Positions 1 to 13,334 of a DNA stretch of 64,000 bases are shown piece after piece (the first letter of the stretch is position 1; every line of letters begins with the position of its first letter). Location of the stretch: NCBI GenBank assembly GCA_003569705.1, contig BGOU01000008.1:1-64000 (forward strand). The letters are read 5' to 3'. The notes below the pieces were generated by a model. That model worked only from the letters and a program-made list of their open reading frames with translations, was not told the origin of the DNA and did no database searches. The position numbers were made by a program, and so were the translations under genes. This stretch comes from Nitrosarchaeum sp. Lineage in GTDB: Archaea; Thermoproteota; Nitrososphaeria; Nitrososphaerales; Nitrosopumilaceae.

Positions 1-65
1 TTTTGGGTAGTGTTTCAAATTACGTCATTCACTCATCAAAAATTCCAGTACTCATTGTAAAATAA
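1..65 (+). CDS. Universal stress protein, C-terminal end (partial)
   Basis: The window opens inside a plus-strand frame (codons from base 3, TAA at 63-65) whose last residues read LGSVSNYVIHSSKIPVLIVK. This is the typical UspA C-terminus, with the serine-rich end of the nucleotide-binding motif and the final beta strand. It closely matches the end of the complete UspA-like gene at 30.2-30.6 kb, so the two are probably paralogues. The rest of the gene lies outside the window. It converges on the broken msrA. Confidence 0.75.
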   Translation, partial: LGSVSNYVIHSSKIPVLIVK

Positions 66-517
66 TTTAAGATAGTCCGTGTTTCTGAAATATTTTGATG
101 ATATTCTTCAGCTTTATAAAATTCAGGAGCCTGGAACAATTTCAGTCACAACATGTTTCTGAAATTTTCCTGATTTTTCTAGTTCTTCTGGATTTTTGTG
201 CAATCTTTTTTTGTTCCTCGTCATGAAAAAATATGCAGATCTATATTGATTCCCAATGTCAGGTCCCTGTCGATTTAGCGATGTTGGATCATGATTACTC
301 CAAAATACTTTGAGTAATTCATCATAAGAAATTTCATTTGGATCATATTCTACTTGCACAGCTTCAGCATGACCAGTTGTATCAGTGCATACTTCTTCAT
401 AAGTTGGATTGTCAATTTACCTCCAATGTAACCTACCTGTGTCGATTTCACACCTTTAGTTTTACGAAGCAGGTCTTCAACATGCCAAAAACATCCTGCA
501 CCAAATGTCGCTTTCAT
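36..517 (-). pseudogene. msrA: Peptide methionine sulfoxide reductase MsrA, frameshifted
   Basis: MsrA repairs oxidised methionine (the S-sulfoxide). The N-terminus from ATG 517 reads [20 protein letters not shown], carrying the catalytic GCFW motif. The frame then breaks after GGYIGGKLT-like residues. The family block [22 protein letters not shown] continues one frame over, as if one A were missing near base 400. A second break lies near base 138, where an extra G changes [14 protein letters not shown], and a possible third follows just after it near base 100. All conserved blocks are present and well preserved, so sequence error is as likely as real inactivation. The exact 3' end is uncertain and may overlap the uspA stop. 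Confidence 0.7.
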
Positions 518-596
518 AATTTTAATAAAAACTCTATCAGATTAAAACCATATGATCAGCAGTAATAATATAATTCAAAGATTGTTTTCCAGCAAA

Positions 597-1573
597 CTAT
601 TTAATTTCAATGATTTGTTCTTCAATCAAATATTTTAAAGAATTTACAAATTCTTGTTGTGAAATCAAATCATTTGCCCACCAATCAGCATTGTTTCGTA
701 TCCAATTTGGAACATTAGACACAGTGTTTTGTTCAGAATAATGTAGATTTGGAATTACAATTATGCGATGGTCCAACATAAAATCTAATCCGGTGATGAA
801 TTCAGAATCAGACATATCACCTGTAGCCCACAATTCAGCATATGTCTTAATCCAATCAGGAATATAGGTTGAAAAACCCAATACATCATAGAGTGATTGA
901 TCAGGAAATTGAGAGTCAAACCAAGACTTGTAGATTGGTTCAGTGTTATATCGGTCAATGTAATATTGCGGGGAGCGGTCTAGAGAAGGAAAATTTTGGA
1001 TGTGTGTTGGTTGTATCCAACAACATCTTGTATCGCATAATTAGGAAATTGAGAGTCAAACCAAGACTTGTAGATTGGTTCAGTGTTATATCGGTCAATG
1101 TAATATTGAGGGGATATATCTAACGAAGGAAATCCAGGTATTCGCATTTTAGGATTTTCAGTAAATAATTCATTTGAATTATCAGCATCAGTAGGGACAT
1201 TATTTTTGGAATTCACAGATGATTTTTGATAGGAAAATGTTTTTTCAGTATTTCCCCCATATGACACTTTGATTGTATAAGTGCCATCATCAGACCATGT
1301 AGGTCCACCCACATGAAATGTAGAAGAGAACGAACCATCAGATTTTGGTAGTGCAGTTCCAATACCAGCAAGACCAGTTCCACCCGGAGTGATTATTTGG
1401 AGTATTACAGATGGGATTGTAGGATCATAGTTTACGATACCTGAAATTTTAAGAGTGTCACCGTCATAATAGGTCAATTTATCTGTAGAAAAATTTTGGA
1501 CAGATCCAAACACCGAAATAAAATTACCAAATACAAGTAAAATTGAAAATAAAATTAGAAAAGATCTAATCAA
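597..1573 (-). pseudogene. Secreted protein with WIKN repeats and an internal duplication, frameshifted
   Basis: The protein begins with a signal peptide (MIRSFLILFSILLVFGNFIS), followed by a beta-sandwich-like region (about residues 25-125: DKLTYYDGDTLKISG, GTYTIKVSYGG) of the kind common in thaumarchaeal surface proteins. A segment reading PQYYIDRYNTEPIYKSWFD occurs twice; the DNA shows an exact 66-bp repeat at 903-968 and 1043-1108. Between the copies, near 985-1040, the frame shifts, producing an early stop. The C-terminal part resumes in another frame from about base 1010 down to 597 and holds two WIK/WIRNNADWWAN repeats. No enzymatic function is evident; an exported envelope protein is inferred. 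Confidence 0.6.
903..1108. repeat. 66-bp exact direct repeat (140-bp period) within a secreted-protein gene
   Basis: Bases 903-968 and 1043-1108 are identical over 66 bp, and a more diverged similarity continues for about 25-30 bp on both sides. This is a tandem duplication with a period of 140 bp. 140 is not a multiple of three, which fits the frame difference seen between the two copies. Confidence 0.9.
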
Positions 1574-1628
1574 TGCAACAATAAAAAATTAGGACATATT
1601 AAAGAATTTGCCAGATAGTGAGAAATTT

Positions 1629-2018
1629 TTAATTAACATTAGTAAAAATTTTAACTATTTTCTTAGCCAAATTTTCAATGTTAGCAGAAGGTTCTGCAGA
1701 TATTAAAAGAAGAATTTGAGTAACAGGAAATGGAAAACTTATCAATACTGCCTTGTCACGTCTTGCTGCAATGTAATTAATTGGACCCAAACTTTCATCA
1801 TATTCTTTTCGAATAGTGGCTTTAGATACAAATTCCAAAAATAAATGCAGTCTAGTTTCATCACCCTCGTAAGGAGTAATTCCGTCTTTAAAACCACCAG
1901 CGATTAGTTTACCATCTTTGTCCACAATACCAGCAAATCTAATTTCAGACTCTTTGAGGATTTGGGAACATTTTTCATTGTAAAGTTTAAGGGCAGTGTT
2001 ATTTTGAGCAGACAACAA
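1629..2018 (-). CDS. DUF6659-like small protein
   Basis: This 129-residue protein has the pattern IRFAGIVDKDGKLIAGGFK ... EFVSKATIRKEYDESLGPINYIAARRDKAVLISFPF ... SAEPSANIENLAKKIVKI. The same layout recurs in the genes at 38654 and 46839: a 'RFAGxxDxxGKLxAGG' strand-turn, a central 'RxxYDxxLGxxxYxxxRR' block and a 'P-x-x-x-N' end. The fold suggested is Roadblock/longin-like. The name DUF6659 is from memory of this thaumarchaeal family. No signal peptide or catalytic motif is visible. The job is unknown; a regulatory or scaffold role is only a guess. Confidence 0.65.
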   Translation of the reverse strand: MLSAQNNTALKLYNEKCSQILKESEIRFAGIVDKDGKLIAGGFKDGITPYEGDETRLHLFLEFVSKATIRKEYDESLGPINYIAARRDKAVLISFPFPVTQILLLISAEPSANIENLAKKIVKIFTNVN

Positions 2019-2175
2019 AGTACAGTCAACATATCAAAAATAAAAATGTAGCCAATAACACAGATATTTATCAAATTTGTCGGAATCGTATTTAGAATTA
2101 AAATTCCATATTGGTCATCAAGTTAAGAGAATTTCTACTAGCAATTAATAAGTAAAAAAACAGAAACAGATCTCA

Positions 2176-3264
2176 GTGAGATTATCAGTATCGGTGCTCC
2201 TAATAATGATAGGAATATTGGGTGGGATTGCGGTGCCAAGTGTATTTGCAAGTGATCCGGATTTCGAGATAAAAACTAGTAAAGACATTCTAAAATTTTG
2301 TGAGTTTTTTTATAATGACTATATTGTAATGGGTGCAGAAACACTTGCCAAGAATCATCCAGATTATCCAAATATCAGAGCATGTGGAATTTTATACAAT
2401 CATGTGGCTTGGAAGAGCACGCATCCAGCAAGAGATAAGGTGTTAATTGCAGAAATTGAAAAATATCTTGGAGATTCAAAATACATCAAAGAGAGGCACC
2501 TAAGAAATTCCAGTACGATTCCAACATGGATAAAAAATGATGCAAAAATGTGGGTAAGAGGAGGAATTGAAGATGTGTCATTTGCATATGGGATCAGAGC
2601 AATGCTAGAAGATCATATTCTAAATCCATCTTTGAATAACACAGATAGTAGTTGCAGTGAGGGAAAACTGTGCATTGCAAAATCAAATTTCATAAAATAT
2701 TCATACTCTAACAAATATGGTCAAGACATTAAAGAAACATACACGATAGATTCAATTAACGATAATGAAATTTTAATAAAAACAGAAAAAATTTCAAGAG
2801 ATGGAAAAGAGTTTTCAAGTATCAACATGGACAATCATGGAACGATTCCAGCAAATAAGAAATGTTGTGTGATAGATAAATTCATATTTTTAACACCAAT
2901 TAGTTTTGGAGACATGATCACCACAGATTTGAAAGTAATAGGAGAAACATCATATGATTTTAAAGGTAATGCACATCAGGTGTGGATTGCACAAAATTCA
3001 GAAAAGCAAGATACGTTGATTATCGACAAAGAAACAGGACTGGTGTTCTCAGACAGTCATAAAGAAACAGGTATAACGATAACATGGGAAAAAACAGAAT
3101 TAGTAGACACTAATATTTTTGAGAAAAAATATCTAACAAACGAAGTAGCCATACCAAAATGGTTTAAGACAATTACAATGTGGTTAGGAGATAATTTGAT
3201 TTCAGAATCAGAATACCTAAATGCAACAGAAAATTTATTGGAGAGAGGAATACTTCGGGTCTAA
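2176..3264 (+). CDS. Secreted protein with two WIKN repeats
   Basis: This is a 362-residue exported protein starting at GTG 2176, with a clear signal peptide (residues 1-25, ending SVFA). Two copies of the thaumarchaeal envelope repeat are present: IPTWIKNDAKMWVRGGI (about 117-133) and IPKWFKTITMWLGDNLI near the C-terminus, each followed by a short 'ML/LLE..IL' helix. The middle domain (residues 150-320) is beta-rich, with a CC pair and no recognised motif. It shares its repeat with the disrupted gene at 597-1573, suggesting a local family of surface or periplasmic proteins. Function unknown. Confidence 0.75.
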   Translation: MRLSVSVLLIMIGILGGIAVPSVFASDPDFEIKTSKDILKFCEFFYNDYIVMGAETLAKNHPDYPNIRACGILYNHVAWKSTHPARDKVLIAEIEKYLGDSKYIKERHLRNSSTIPTWIKNDAKMWVRGGIEDVSFAYGIRAMLEDHILNPSLNNTDSSCSEGKLCIAKSNFIKYSYSNKYGQDIKETYTIDSINDNEILIKTEKISRDGKEFSSINMDNHGTIPANKKCCVIDKFIFLTPISFGDMITTDLKVIGETSYDFKGNAHQVWIAQNSEKQDTLIIDKETGLVFSDSHKETGITITWEKTELVDTNIFEKKYLTNEVAIPKWFKTITMWLGDNLISESEYLNATENLLERGILRV

Positions 3265-3265
3265 T

Positions 3266-4111
3266 TTAGATCCTACATTTTAGAACAACATAATCAATAA
3301 TTTTTTGTTCAGACGCATTTTTCATTTTAAGAATAGATGTGTAGAGTATTTTTTCTACATATTTTGGATATTTTTGCAATATTGATTTTTTTAATTCATC
3401 TCGATGTTCAACATAGTAATTTGCCAATGGTTCATAGACATTTTTTCCTATTAATTTTTCATCAGTAATGATAAAGCCACCAGACGTCACAGTTTCCCTT
3501 ACATGTTTTAATCCATAATGCTCTGAGGACCAAGTAAATTTTAGAATCCCTAATTTCACAAATGACACACCTGGAAGAGTTACAGGTAATGCCAAAGCCA
3601 GTATTCCATCGGATTTTAAAATTCGTTTAGATTCTGAAATAAAATCTTTTAGAGGTTTGAAATGTTGTGAAGACTCTAATGCCAATACGCGATCTACAGA
3701 GTTATCAGAAAATGGTAATTTTGTAGAAGTTGAATTTAAAAATTCGAGATTTCTTTGAGGGCCAGAAAAAGACAATTGATCATAATTGACGTTTACACAA
3801 AACAGATTTAGTTTGTCATAATTATTTCTCCAAAAAATTGCAGGTGCAGATAATCCACTTCCAACATCAACGACAGTTTTTGCATTTTCTAATTCTGCCA
3901 GTTTACCAAAGTATGAACAAAGATTTTCTTGTGCAGTTATAGGTTCACTGGTATTTTCCATCCAATAGCCAAAATTCAACATCGAACCACCTGTTGCAAG
4001 TTGCATTATTGGGGAAAGAGAATTGTAGAGGTTTATGATGTCTTTCTCATTTTTTCTAATAGTCCAAAAAAAGACATCGCGGGGGTTAATCAAGATCAAA
4101 AAGATTTTCAA
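3266..4111 (-). CDS. SAM-dependent methyltransferase (class I)
   Basis: This 281-residue cytosolic enzyme has motif I as VVDVGSGLSAPA, motif II/III around STKLPFSDNSVDRVLALESSQHF (acidic D-x-V and the post-motif loop), and ESKRILKSDGILALALPV as the downstream beta5 region. This is the Methyltransf_11 pattern, closest in style to small-molecule methyltransferases (quinone, sterol, phospho-base or sugar). The leading LATGGSMLNFGYW segment is usual in this group and caps the substrate pocket. It sits alone and converges with the secreted protein at 2176-3264. The substrate cannot be told from sequence. An internal start at a later Met is possible. Confidence 0.8.
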   Translation of the reverse strand: MKIFLILINPRDVFFWTIRKNEKDIINLYNSLSPIMQLATGGSMLNFGYWMENTSEPITAQENLCSYFGKLAELENAKTVVDVGSGLSAPAIFWRNNYDKLNLFCVNVNYDQLSFSGPQRNLEFLNSTSTKLPFSDNSVDRVLALESSQHFKPLKDFISESKRILKSDGILALALPVTLPGVSFVKLGILKFTWSSEHYGLKHVRETVTSGGFIITDEKLIGKNVYEPLANYYVEHRDELKKSILQKYPKYVEKILYTSILKMKNASEQKIIDYVVLKCRI

Positions 4112-4187
4112 ATAGAGTTGAAATTAGATCTTATTAATTTCTAGGGTTGTAGAGATGTTTTATTAATTTGATCATAATAGATGCAAT

Positions 4188-4676
4188 ATGAGCGAGTCAA
4201 GTTTGGATGGAGTTTCAGAGATAGTGATTGCAAAATGGAGTGATAGATTTTGTGCATGGTTAATTGATTTTTGCATTATTTCAATAATTTCAATATTGAT
4301 GATTTCTTCAGTTTTTGGAACAATCAACTATGAATTAAGTGAAAAATTGGTTTTAGCAGAAACAACACAATTCATTCCAACCAGTATGCTGGTTTCCCAT
4401 ACATGTCTGTTATTTTTAAATTCAGAATTTTTTTTCCTATTGTTTGACCTTTTTTATATTCCAAAATTGTCCAATATGCAAAAAAGATGATATTGGAAAG
4501 GAGTCATGATCAGTAGTTTTGGCAAAACGTTTCTTTTGCCATTGGATGTTGTGTTAGGATGGATTTTTACAAATGAAAATCGCCAAAGAATTTTCAATAA
4601 AATAGGAGATACACTCGTAATAAAAATAAAAAACACAGAAGGAAATAAAGAAAATATCAGATATAAAAAAGACTAA
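4188..4676 (+). pseudogene. RDD-family membrane protein, disrupted
   Basis: The N-terminus has the RDD hallmark IAKWSDRFCAWLIDFCIISI, with the first membrane helix. The C-terminal part, SSFGKTFLLPLDVVLGWIFT ... RIFNKIGDTLVIK, is the usual RDD ending and lies in the same frame, but a TGA at 4488-4490 separates them. The middle, where 'Y/F..GQSIGKMIL' should be, is scrambled: fragments such as KKMIL appear in other frames. Two or more compensating indels or a small deletion are needed to explain this. RDD proteins are small membrane proteins of mostly unknown or transport-related function. Confidence 0.6.
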
Positions 4677-4760
4677 ATTTTGTCATATTTTGTTATACAA
4701 TTAGTTTGTAGAATTAACCAGCAGATCTATTACCAACTTAGAGTCTTTTCATTTTAAGAA

Positions 4761-4832
4761 ATGTCTGAGAACACAAAATGGTGGATTGGGCTTCCTAAAG
4801 AACTAGAAAAAGACATAGAATTCGAAGAGTAA
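4761..4832 (+). CDS. Possible 23-residue small protein
   Basis: An ATG frame encodes a 23-residue peptide beginning MSENTKWWIGLPKELEK and ending in acidic residues. The composition (paired Trp, amphipathic charged tail) looks non-random and it lies alone between the RDD gene and the next minus-strand gene. There is no other support. It could be chance. Confidence 0.3.
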   Translation: MSENTKWWIGLPKELEKDIEFEE

Positions 4833-4980
4833 AGATATTTCTATAAAATGTCAAATTAAATTCAATATCAATATGTTAATTTTTGTAGAAATGTATGATA
4901 TAATTCACAATTATAAAATCAAGTATGGAATAAAATATCAGATAATAGAATTTTAGGATTTATTATATTCAGATAAAATA

Positions 4981-5445
4981 CTATTGAGTCCAGCCCCAAG
5001 CAAGCAATTTTTGAACACTTGTTGTTTTAACACAAGCTGGTTGTCCGTTGAGTTTGAAGATAAGGTCTAGTCCTTCTTTACAAACGACACTTGTAGGCAC
5101 AATTCCAGATTTGATTTGTTTAAGGGGTGAAAGAACAGCTGGAGTGACTTCATCTTCAGTTTCCATCATATCCTCTTCAGCAGATTCTGAGTTTGTTGAT
5201 GTAGCATTAGTTCCAGTTGGATTATCAGACATTGTCACACCATCTTCAATTTCAACAGATGTTGAATTTGTTGATGTAGTGTCAGTTGCATTTACAGGAG
5301 TTTCTTGTCCAAATGCAAAATGTGTAGAAGGTAATTTAGAATTACCAGTTATAGAATCAAAAGAGATTGAAGATACTGACTGATTGATTACTAGTACGGT
5401 AACAAGTATAGAAAATAATAAAAACACACCAATATTATTACTCAT
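4981..5445 (-). CDS. Exported Thr/Ser-rich protein with conserved C-terminal domain
   Basis: This is a 154-residue protein. Residues 1-28 form a signal peptide or membrane anchor. Residues 45-100 are a low-complexity Asn/Thr/Ser/Glu linker, likely extracytoplasmic and possibly glycosylated (several N-x-T/S). The last 50 residues are compact: LSPLKQIKSGIVPTSVVCKE ... FKLNGQPACVKTTSVQKLLAWGW, with two Cys that could form a disulfide. From general knowledge this C-terminal module recurs on many thaumarchaeal exported proteins. A surface-exposed role is inferred; no enzyme motif is seen. Confidence 0.7.
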   Translation of the reverse strand: MSNNIGVFLLFSILVTVLVINQSVSSISFDSITGNSKLPSTHFAFGQETPVNATDTTSTNSTSVEIEDGVTMSDNPTGTNATSTNSESAEEDMMETEDEVTPAVLSPLKQIKSGIVPTSVVCKEGLDLIFKLNGQPACVKTTSVQKLLAWGWTQ

Positions 5446-5533
5446 ATTAATATCGAATACAGAGTGTAATTTAAGATTTGTGCATGGATATCACATCAAT
5501 ATTTGATTCAAAATTATTTTCTCATTGTCGTGT

Positions 5534-5619
5534 ATAGCATTCGCTAGGAGTGATTAAAAATAAAATCATCAAATCAAAATGCATAGCATTCGCTAGGAGT
5601 GATTAAAAATAAAATCATC
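5534..5619. repeat. Two 37-bp direct repeats in the 23S 3' trailer
   Basis: Bases 5534-5570 and 5583-5619 are identical, with a 49-bp period. A 'tgtcgtgta' fragment occurs on both outer sides, as if a third copy were partial. On the transcribed minus strand each unit contains a small hairpin (TAGC-GAAT-GCTA) and an AT-rich inverted element (TGATT...AATCA). They lie just beyond the 23S processing stem, so they belong to the rRNA trailer or to its transcription stop. Confidence 0.85.
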
Positions 5620-5646
5620 GTACATGTCGTGTATTTGTTTTCACTT

Positions 5647-5670
5647 GATGAATTCAAAAATGAATTCATC
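5647..5670 (-). terminator. Perfect 10-bp hairpin in the 23S 3' trailer
   Basis: The arms gatgaattca (5647-5656) and tgaattcatc (5661-5670) are perfectly complementary, with a four-base loop. In the minus-strand transcript the hairpin lies immediately 3' of the pre-23S processing stem. It may be an end signal or an RNase landing site. No T-run follows directly, so terminator is only the closest category. Confidence 0.45.
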
Positions 5671-5680
5671 GTGCATAGTC
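5669..5680 (-). other. Pre-23S processing stem, 3' arm
   Basis: tcgtgcatagtc is the exact reverse complement of gactatgcacga at 8708-8719 in the 16S-23S spacer. The two arms bracket the 23S gene about ten bases outside each mature end. That is the expected arrangement of the archaeal pre-23S helix cut by the tRNA-splicing endonuclease at a bulge-helix-bulge. Confidence 0.7.
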
Positions 5681-5687
5681 TCTATGT

Positions 5688-8700
<3,013 letters not shown>

Positions 8701-8707
8701 ATTACAC

Positions 8708-8719
8708 GACTATGCACGA
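8708..8719 (-). other. Pre-23S processing stem, 5' arm
   Basis: gactatgcacga pairs perfectly with 5669-5680 across the 23S gene. It sits in the spacer about eight bases before the mature 23S 5' end. Confidence 0.7.
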
Positions 8720-8768
8720 CGATCATTGCAAGTCCTCCGGTAAGAGGACCCACTACATCCTTCATACA

Positions 8769-8784
8769 TCACTTTCGTGATGCA
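8769..8784 (-). other. Internal transcribed spacer with a small hairpin, no tRNA
   Basis: The 16S-23S spacer is only about 135 bases (roughly 8701-8834). It holds a hairpin around 8768-8783 (catcac/gtgatg arms), the 5' arm of the 23S stem and the 3' arm of the 16S stem. No tRNA-Ala gene fits. Absence of a spacer tRNA and of a linked 5S gene is typical of marine thaumarchaea. Confidence 0.7.
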
Positions 8785-8799
8785 TTGCATCGATGATTT

Positions 8800-8815
8800 T
8801 GTGAAGATTATGTGC
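8800..8815 (-). other. Pre-16S processing stem, 3' arm
   Basis: tgtgaagattatgtgc is the exact reverse complement of gcacataatcttcaca at 10364-10379. The 16-bp helix would loop out the entire 16S gene for excision. Confidence 0.85.
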
Positions 8816-8834
8816 ACCCGGCACATTCACTTGT

Positions 8835-10308
<1,474 letters not shown>

Positions 10309-10363
10309 CTGTTTTTTACTTGATTATTGAAGTACACATTGTACTAAATTGGAATTGACGGAT

Positions 10364-10379
10364 GCACATAATCTTCACA
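10364..10379 (-). other. Pre-16S processing stem, 5' arm
   Basis: This 16-base arm is perfectly complementary to 8800-8815 and is located about 55 bases upstream of the mature 16S end. It defines the leader of the rRNA operon, together with the AT-rich region up to about 10500. Confidence 0.85.
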
Positions 10380-10521
10380 TTTCAGATTTGATCAGTTGAT
10401 CAGATCCTCATTTTGTATGCGTAAATGGAGGCCTATGAATCACAAAATGGTACAATACCATATTTTCATCACAAGCGCCGCCTATTGCTTTACGTATGCA
10501 GAAGATCAAAATTTTCAAATA

Positions 10522-10529
10522 CATATAAA
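10522..10529 (-). promoter_or_regulatory. Probable TATA box of the rRNA operon
   Basis: Read on the minus strand this is TTTATATG, an archaeal TATA-box match, about 215 bases upstream of the 16S gene. Transcription would begin near 10497, leaving a leader of about 190 bases with the 5' processing arm inside it. No purine-rich BRE was clearly recognised. Confidence 0.45.
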
Positions 10530-10594
10530 CCATGGCTAAAATCTGCGATCATCGATTAAATAATCATTCAATTTTAGAGTAAATAGAAAAACAA

Positions 10595-11893
10595 ATGAGT
10601 ATTATTTCAGATTACAAAAAAAAGACAAAAAAATCTGCAAAGTTATTTTCATCATCATCTAAATTTCATGTAAATGGTGTAAGCCATAACATACGATTTT
10701 TTGAACCATATCCATTTGTTGTAAAATCATCATCAGGAAAAAATTTAGTCGATGTGGATGACAACAAGTATACAGATTACTGGATGGGTCATTGGAGTTT
10801 GATTTTAGGGCATGGTCCAAAACAAGTCAAAGATTCACTGAAAAAACAGATTGAGAAAAGTTGGATGTATGGCACAGTAAATGAGCAAACTATCAAATTA
10901 TCTGAATTAATTTCAAAGGCAGTTCCAGTAGCTGAAAAGATTCGTTATGTCACATCAGGTACTGAAGCTACAATGTATGCAGTAAGACTTGCACGCTCTG
11001 TAACTGGTAAAAAAATTATTGCAAAGATAGATGGTGGATGGCATGGATACACATCAGATTTACTAAAGAGTGTAACATGGCCATTTACAGAATCAGAAAG
11101 CAGTGGTATTGTAAATGAAGAAAAAATAATTTCAATACCGTTTAACGATTTAGAAAAATCACTAGAGATTCTCAAAAAAGTTTCAAGTGATCTGGCAGGA
11201 ATTATAGTAGAACCAATATTAGGCGGTGGTGGATGCATCCCAGCAACACCAGAATACCTTAAAGGAATACAAGAGTTTGCTCACAAAAATAAATCATTAT
11301 TCATACTAGATGAGATTGTAACAGGATTCAGATTTAGATTTGGATGCTTGTATCCCACCATGAATCTTGACCCAGATATTGTCACACTTGGAAAAATTGT
11401 TGGTGGGGGAATGCCAATTGGTGTAATGTGTGGTAAAAAAGAAATAATGAAGCATGCAGACACTACAGGAAAGAAAAAATCAGAGAGATCATACATAGGA
11501 GGTGGCACATTTTCTGCAAACCCCATGTCAATGACTTCAGGATTTTCAACATTGACAGAGTTAAAAAAATCAAAAAACATTATCTATCCAAAGATCAACA
11601 CATTGGGAAAATTTGCAAGAGATGAACTAGGTAAAGTGTTTGGAGAAAAGGTAATCATCACAGGTCAAGGCTCATTATTTATGACACATTTTGCAAAAGA
11701 TGGAATCACAGAAATTACAAATTCTGCCCAAGCTGCAAAGTGCGATAGTGTTTCACTCTACAAATATCACTTTAAGATGATTGCACAAGATGGAATATTC
11801 TTTTTACCTGGAAAACTAGGTGCCATATCCAATGCACACACCAAAGACGACATAAAAAAGATGATTGCAGCATCTGAGAATTGTCAGCAATAA
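10595..11893 (+). CDS. Glutamate-1-semialdehyde aminomutase-like class III aminotransferase
   Basis: This 432-residue PLP enzyme resembles HemL, which isomerises glutamate-1-semialdehyde to 5-aminolevulinate in haem/corrinoid synthesis. Visible features: the substrate-gate [13 protein letters not shown] (about 122-134), the HGY segment at 150-152, the PLP-binding aspartate in [12 protein letters not shown] (D239) and the Schiff-base lysine in [13 protein letters not shown] (K267). The HemL pattern 'GGGxPxG' is followed by VMCGKKEIM, where classic HemL has AYGG. It may therefore be a HemL paralogue acting on another omega-amino substrate. It stands divergent from the rRNA operon, with a TATA-like ttaaataa near 10557. 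Confidence 0.75.
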   Translation: MSIISDYKKKTKKSAKLFSSSSKFHVNGVSHNIRFFEPYPFVVKSSSGKNLVDVDDNKYTDYWMGHWSLILGHGPKQVKDSLKKQIEKSWMYGTVNEQTIKLSELISKAVPVAEKIRYVTSGTEATMYAVRLARSVTGKKIIAKIDGGWHGYTSDLLKSVTWPFTESESSGIVNEEKIISIPFNDLEKSLEILKKVSSDLAGIIVEPILGGGGCIPATPEYLKGIQEFAHKNKSLFILDEIVTGFRFRFGCLYPTMNLDPDIVTLGKIVGGGMPIGVMCGKKEIMKHADTTGKKKSERSYIGGGTFSANPMSMTSGFSTLTELKKSKNIIYPKINTLGKFARDELGKVFGEKVIITGQGSLFMTHFAKDGITEITNSAQAAKCDSVSLYKYHFKMIAQDGIFFLPGKLGAISNAHTKDDIKKMIAASENCQQ

Positions 11894-11987
11894 AATAATT
11901 TGTGGATTAGATTCACTGAAAATGCAACACATGAAATTCAAGGCCATAAACTAAACTTTCATTACCCATAACATTTTGTAACTAATC

Positions 11988-12809
11988 ATGGGCTTGTTTG
12001 GTTCAAAAGAAGACTCTGAAGACTTGATGTATCATGCAATGTCCCTAATGGAAAAAAATCAGCCCAAAGCGGCAATTGTATTATTTAGTAAGGTACTAAA
12101 ACAGGATTCAAAAAACACATCAGCATTATACAATAAAGGACTGGCACTAAATCAAATCAAAAAGTACAGTGATGCAATAACATGCTTTGATTTACTATTA
12201 CAGATAAACTCCAAAGATGCTGCTGCAATTAACAACATGGGAATTGCAATGGCAGAAATGGAAAACATTCAAGGCGCATCAGAGTGCTACGATATGGCAA
12301 TTAAGGCAGACCCAAAATATGGACCGTCGTATTTTAACAAAGGTGTTTTGCTGGATAAATTACAAGAGCATGAGGAGGCACTTAATTTCTTGGACAAAGC
12401 AATAATCATAGAACCCAGAAAACCAAATGCCCAGTTTTACAAAGGGATCATTTTGGGAAAATTAAAAAGACATGAGGAGTCACTGAATTGTTTTGAAAAT
12501 GTTCACAAAAGACATCCCAGTCACATGGATGCATTATTTCACGTGGGAATAGAATTAGCAGAATTGGGAAATCATAAAAAAGCAATAGAAATTTTTGATC
12601 AGATAATTACAAAGCGCAAAGACAATGTAAATATCATCTATGCAAAATCAAGAAGCAAATCAGCGTTGGGGGAGTTTCCAGAATCATTAGAGTTGTTAAA
12701 AAAAGCAGTCAATTTGAACCCAAAAACAATTAGAACATGGGCCAAAGAAGAGAAGGCATTTGAAAAATTACACAGCAACGAGCAATTCAGGAAACTAGTG
12801 AAACTCTAG
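11988..12809 (+). CDS. Tetratricopeptide repeat protein
   Basis: This 273-residue soluble protein is built almost wholly of TPR units from about residue 12 to 250. Repeats such as ALYNKGLALNQIKKYSDAIT and AINNMGIAMAEMENIQGASE show the usual W/L-G-Y-A-F-A-P pattern. The N-terminus MGLFGSKEDSED is a short charged lead. TPR proteins assemble other proteins; no partner is identifiable. Neighbours downstream are the cupin pair. Confidence 0.85.
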   Translation: MGLFGSKEDSEDLMYHAMSLMEKNQPKAAIVLFSKVLKQDSKNTSALYNKGLALNQIKKYSDAITCFDLLLQINSKDAAAINNMGIAMAEMENIQGASECYDMAIKADPKYGPSYFNKGVLLDKLQEHEEALNFLDKAIIIEPRKPNAQFYKGIILGKLKRHEESLNCFENVHKRHPSHMDALFHVGIELAELGNHKKAIEIFDQIITKRKDNVNIIYAKSRSKSALGEFPESLELLKKAVNLNPKTIRTWAKEEKAFEKLHSNEQFRKLVKL

Positions 12810-12830
12810 AGATTCGCAATCAAGGTAAAT

Positions 12831-13328
12831 TTGGAAAAGAATAATACAACAGATAAAATTTTACAAAGTAATACGATGGAAAAATCAAATATCTATGCCC
12901 CAGGAGACAAAAGAGTGATCAATCCAGATTGGTTTACAAACAAAGTGCACATGAAAGATATTTCATCTAAAATAAAATCAAAAGAACAGGACATCTATCA
13001 CGTTTACTTTGAAAACGGTGCAAAAACAAAAATGCATTTGCATAATGGCAATCAAATTCTCATAATTACCAAAGGAGTTGGAAGTCTTGAAACATTTAGA
13101 AAATATGGCACAAGTAAGACAAATTTCAAAATAAAAAAGACTGAGAAAATCAACCTCAAAGAAGGAGACATCGTATACATTTCATCCAATACACTGCATA
13201 CACATGGTTCATCAAACAAAAAGACATTTTCACATATTGCAATCAATATTTTACCGTCTAAAAATTCAGAATACAAAACAACATGGTACGAGTCAGATTT
13301 TAAGACAACTATCACAAAAAAAATATAA
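12831..13328 (+). CDS. Cupin-domain protein
   Basis: This 165-residue protein carries a single conserved cupin barrel. Motif 1 is around GAKTKMHLHNGNQILIITKG (two His, a Gln in place of the usual Glu), and motif 2 is around EGDIVYISSNTLHTHG (His). It probably binds one metal ion. The first possible start is TTG 12831; ATG 12876 (MEKSNIYAPGDKRV) fits the family equally well. The 6-base gap to the next cupin points to co-transcription. Substrate unknown. Confidence 0.7.
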   Translation: MEKNNTTDKILQSNTMEKSNIYAPGDKRVINPDWFTNKVHMKDISSKIKSKEQDIYHVYFENGAKTKMHLHNGNQILIITKGVGSLETFRKYGTSKTNFKIKKTEKINLKEGDIVYISSNTLHTHGSSNKKTFSHIAINILPSKNSEYKTTWYESDFKTTITKKI

Positions 13329-13334
13329 TTTAAG

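Noticed and set aside
5534-5619. Possible CRISPR remnant from two 37-bp repeats
   Set aside because: Only two copies, a 12-base gap and no cas genes; they lie in the rRNA trailer.
8701-8834. tRNA-Ala in the 16S-23S spacer
   Set aside because: The spacer is too short and no cloverleaf or T-loop sequence is present.
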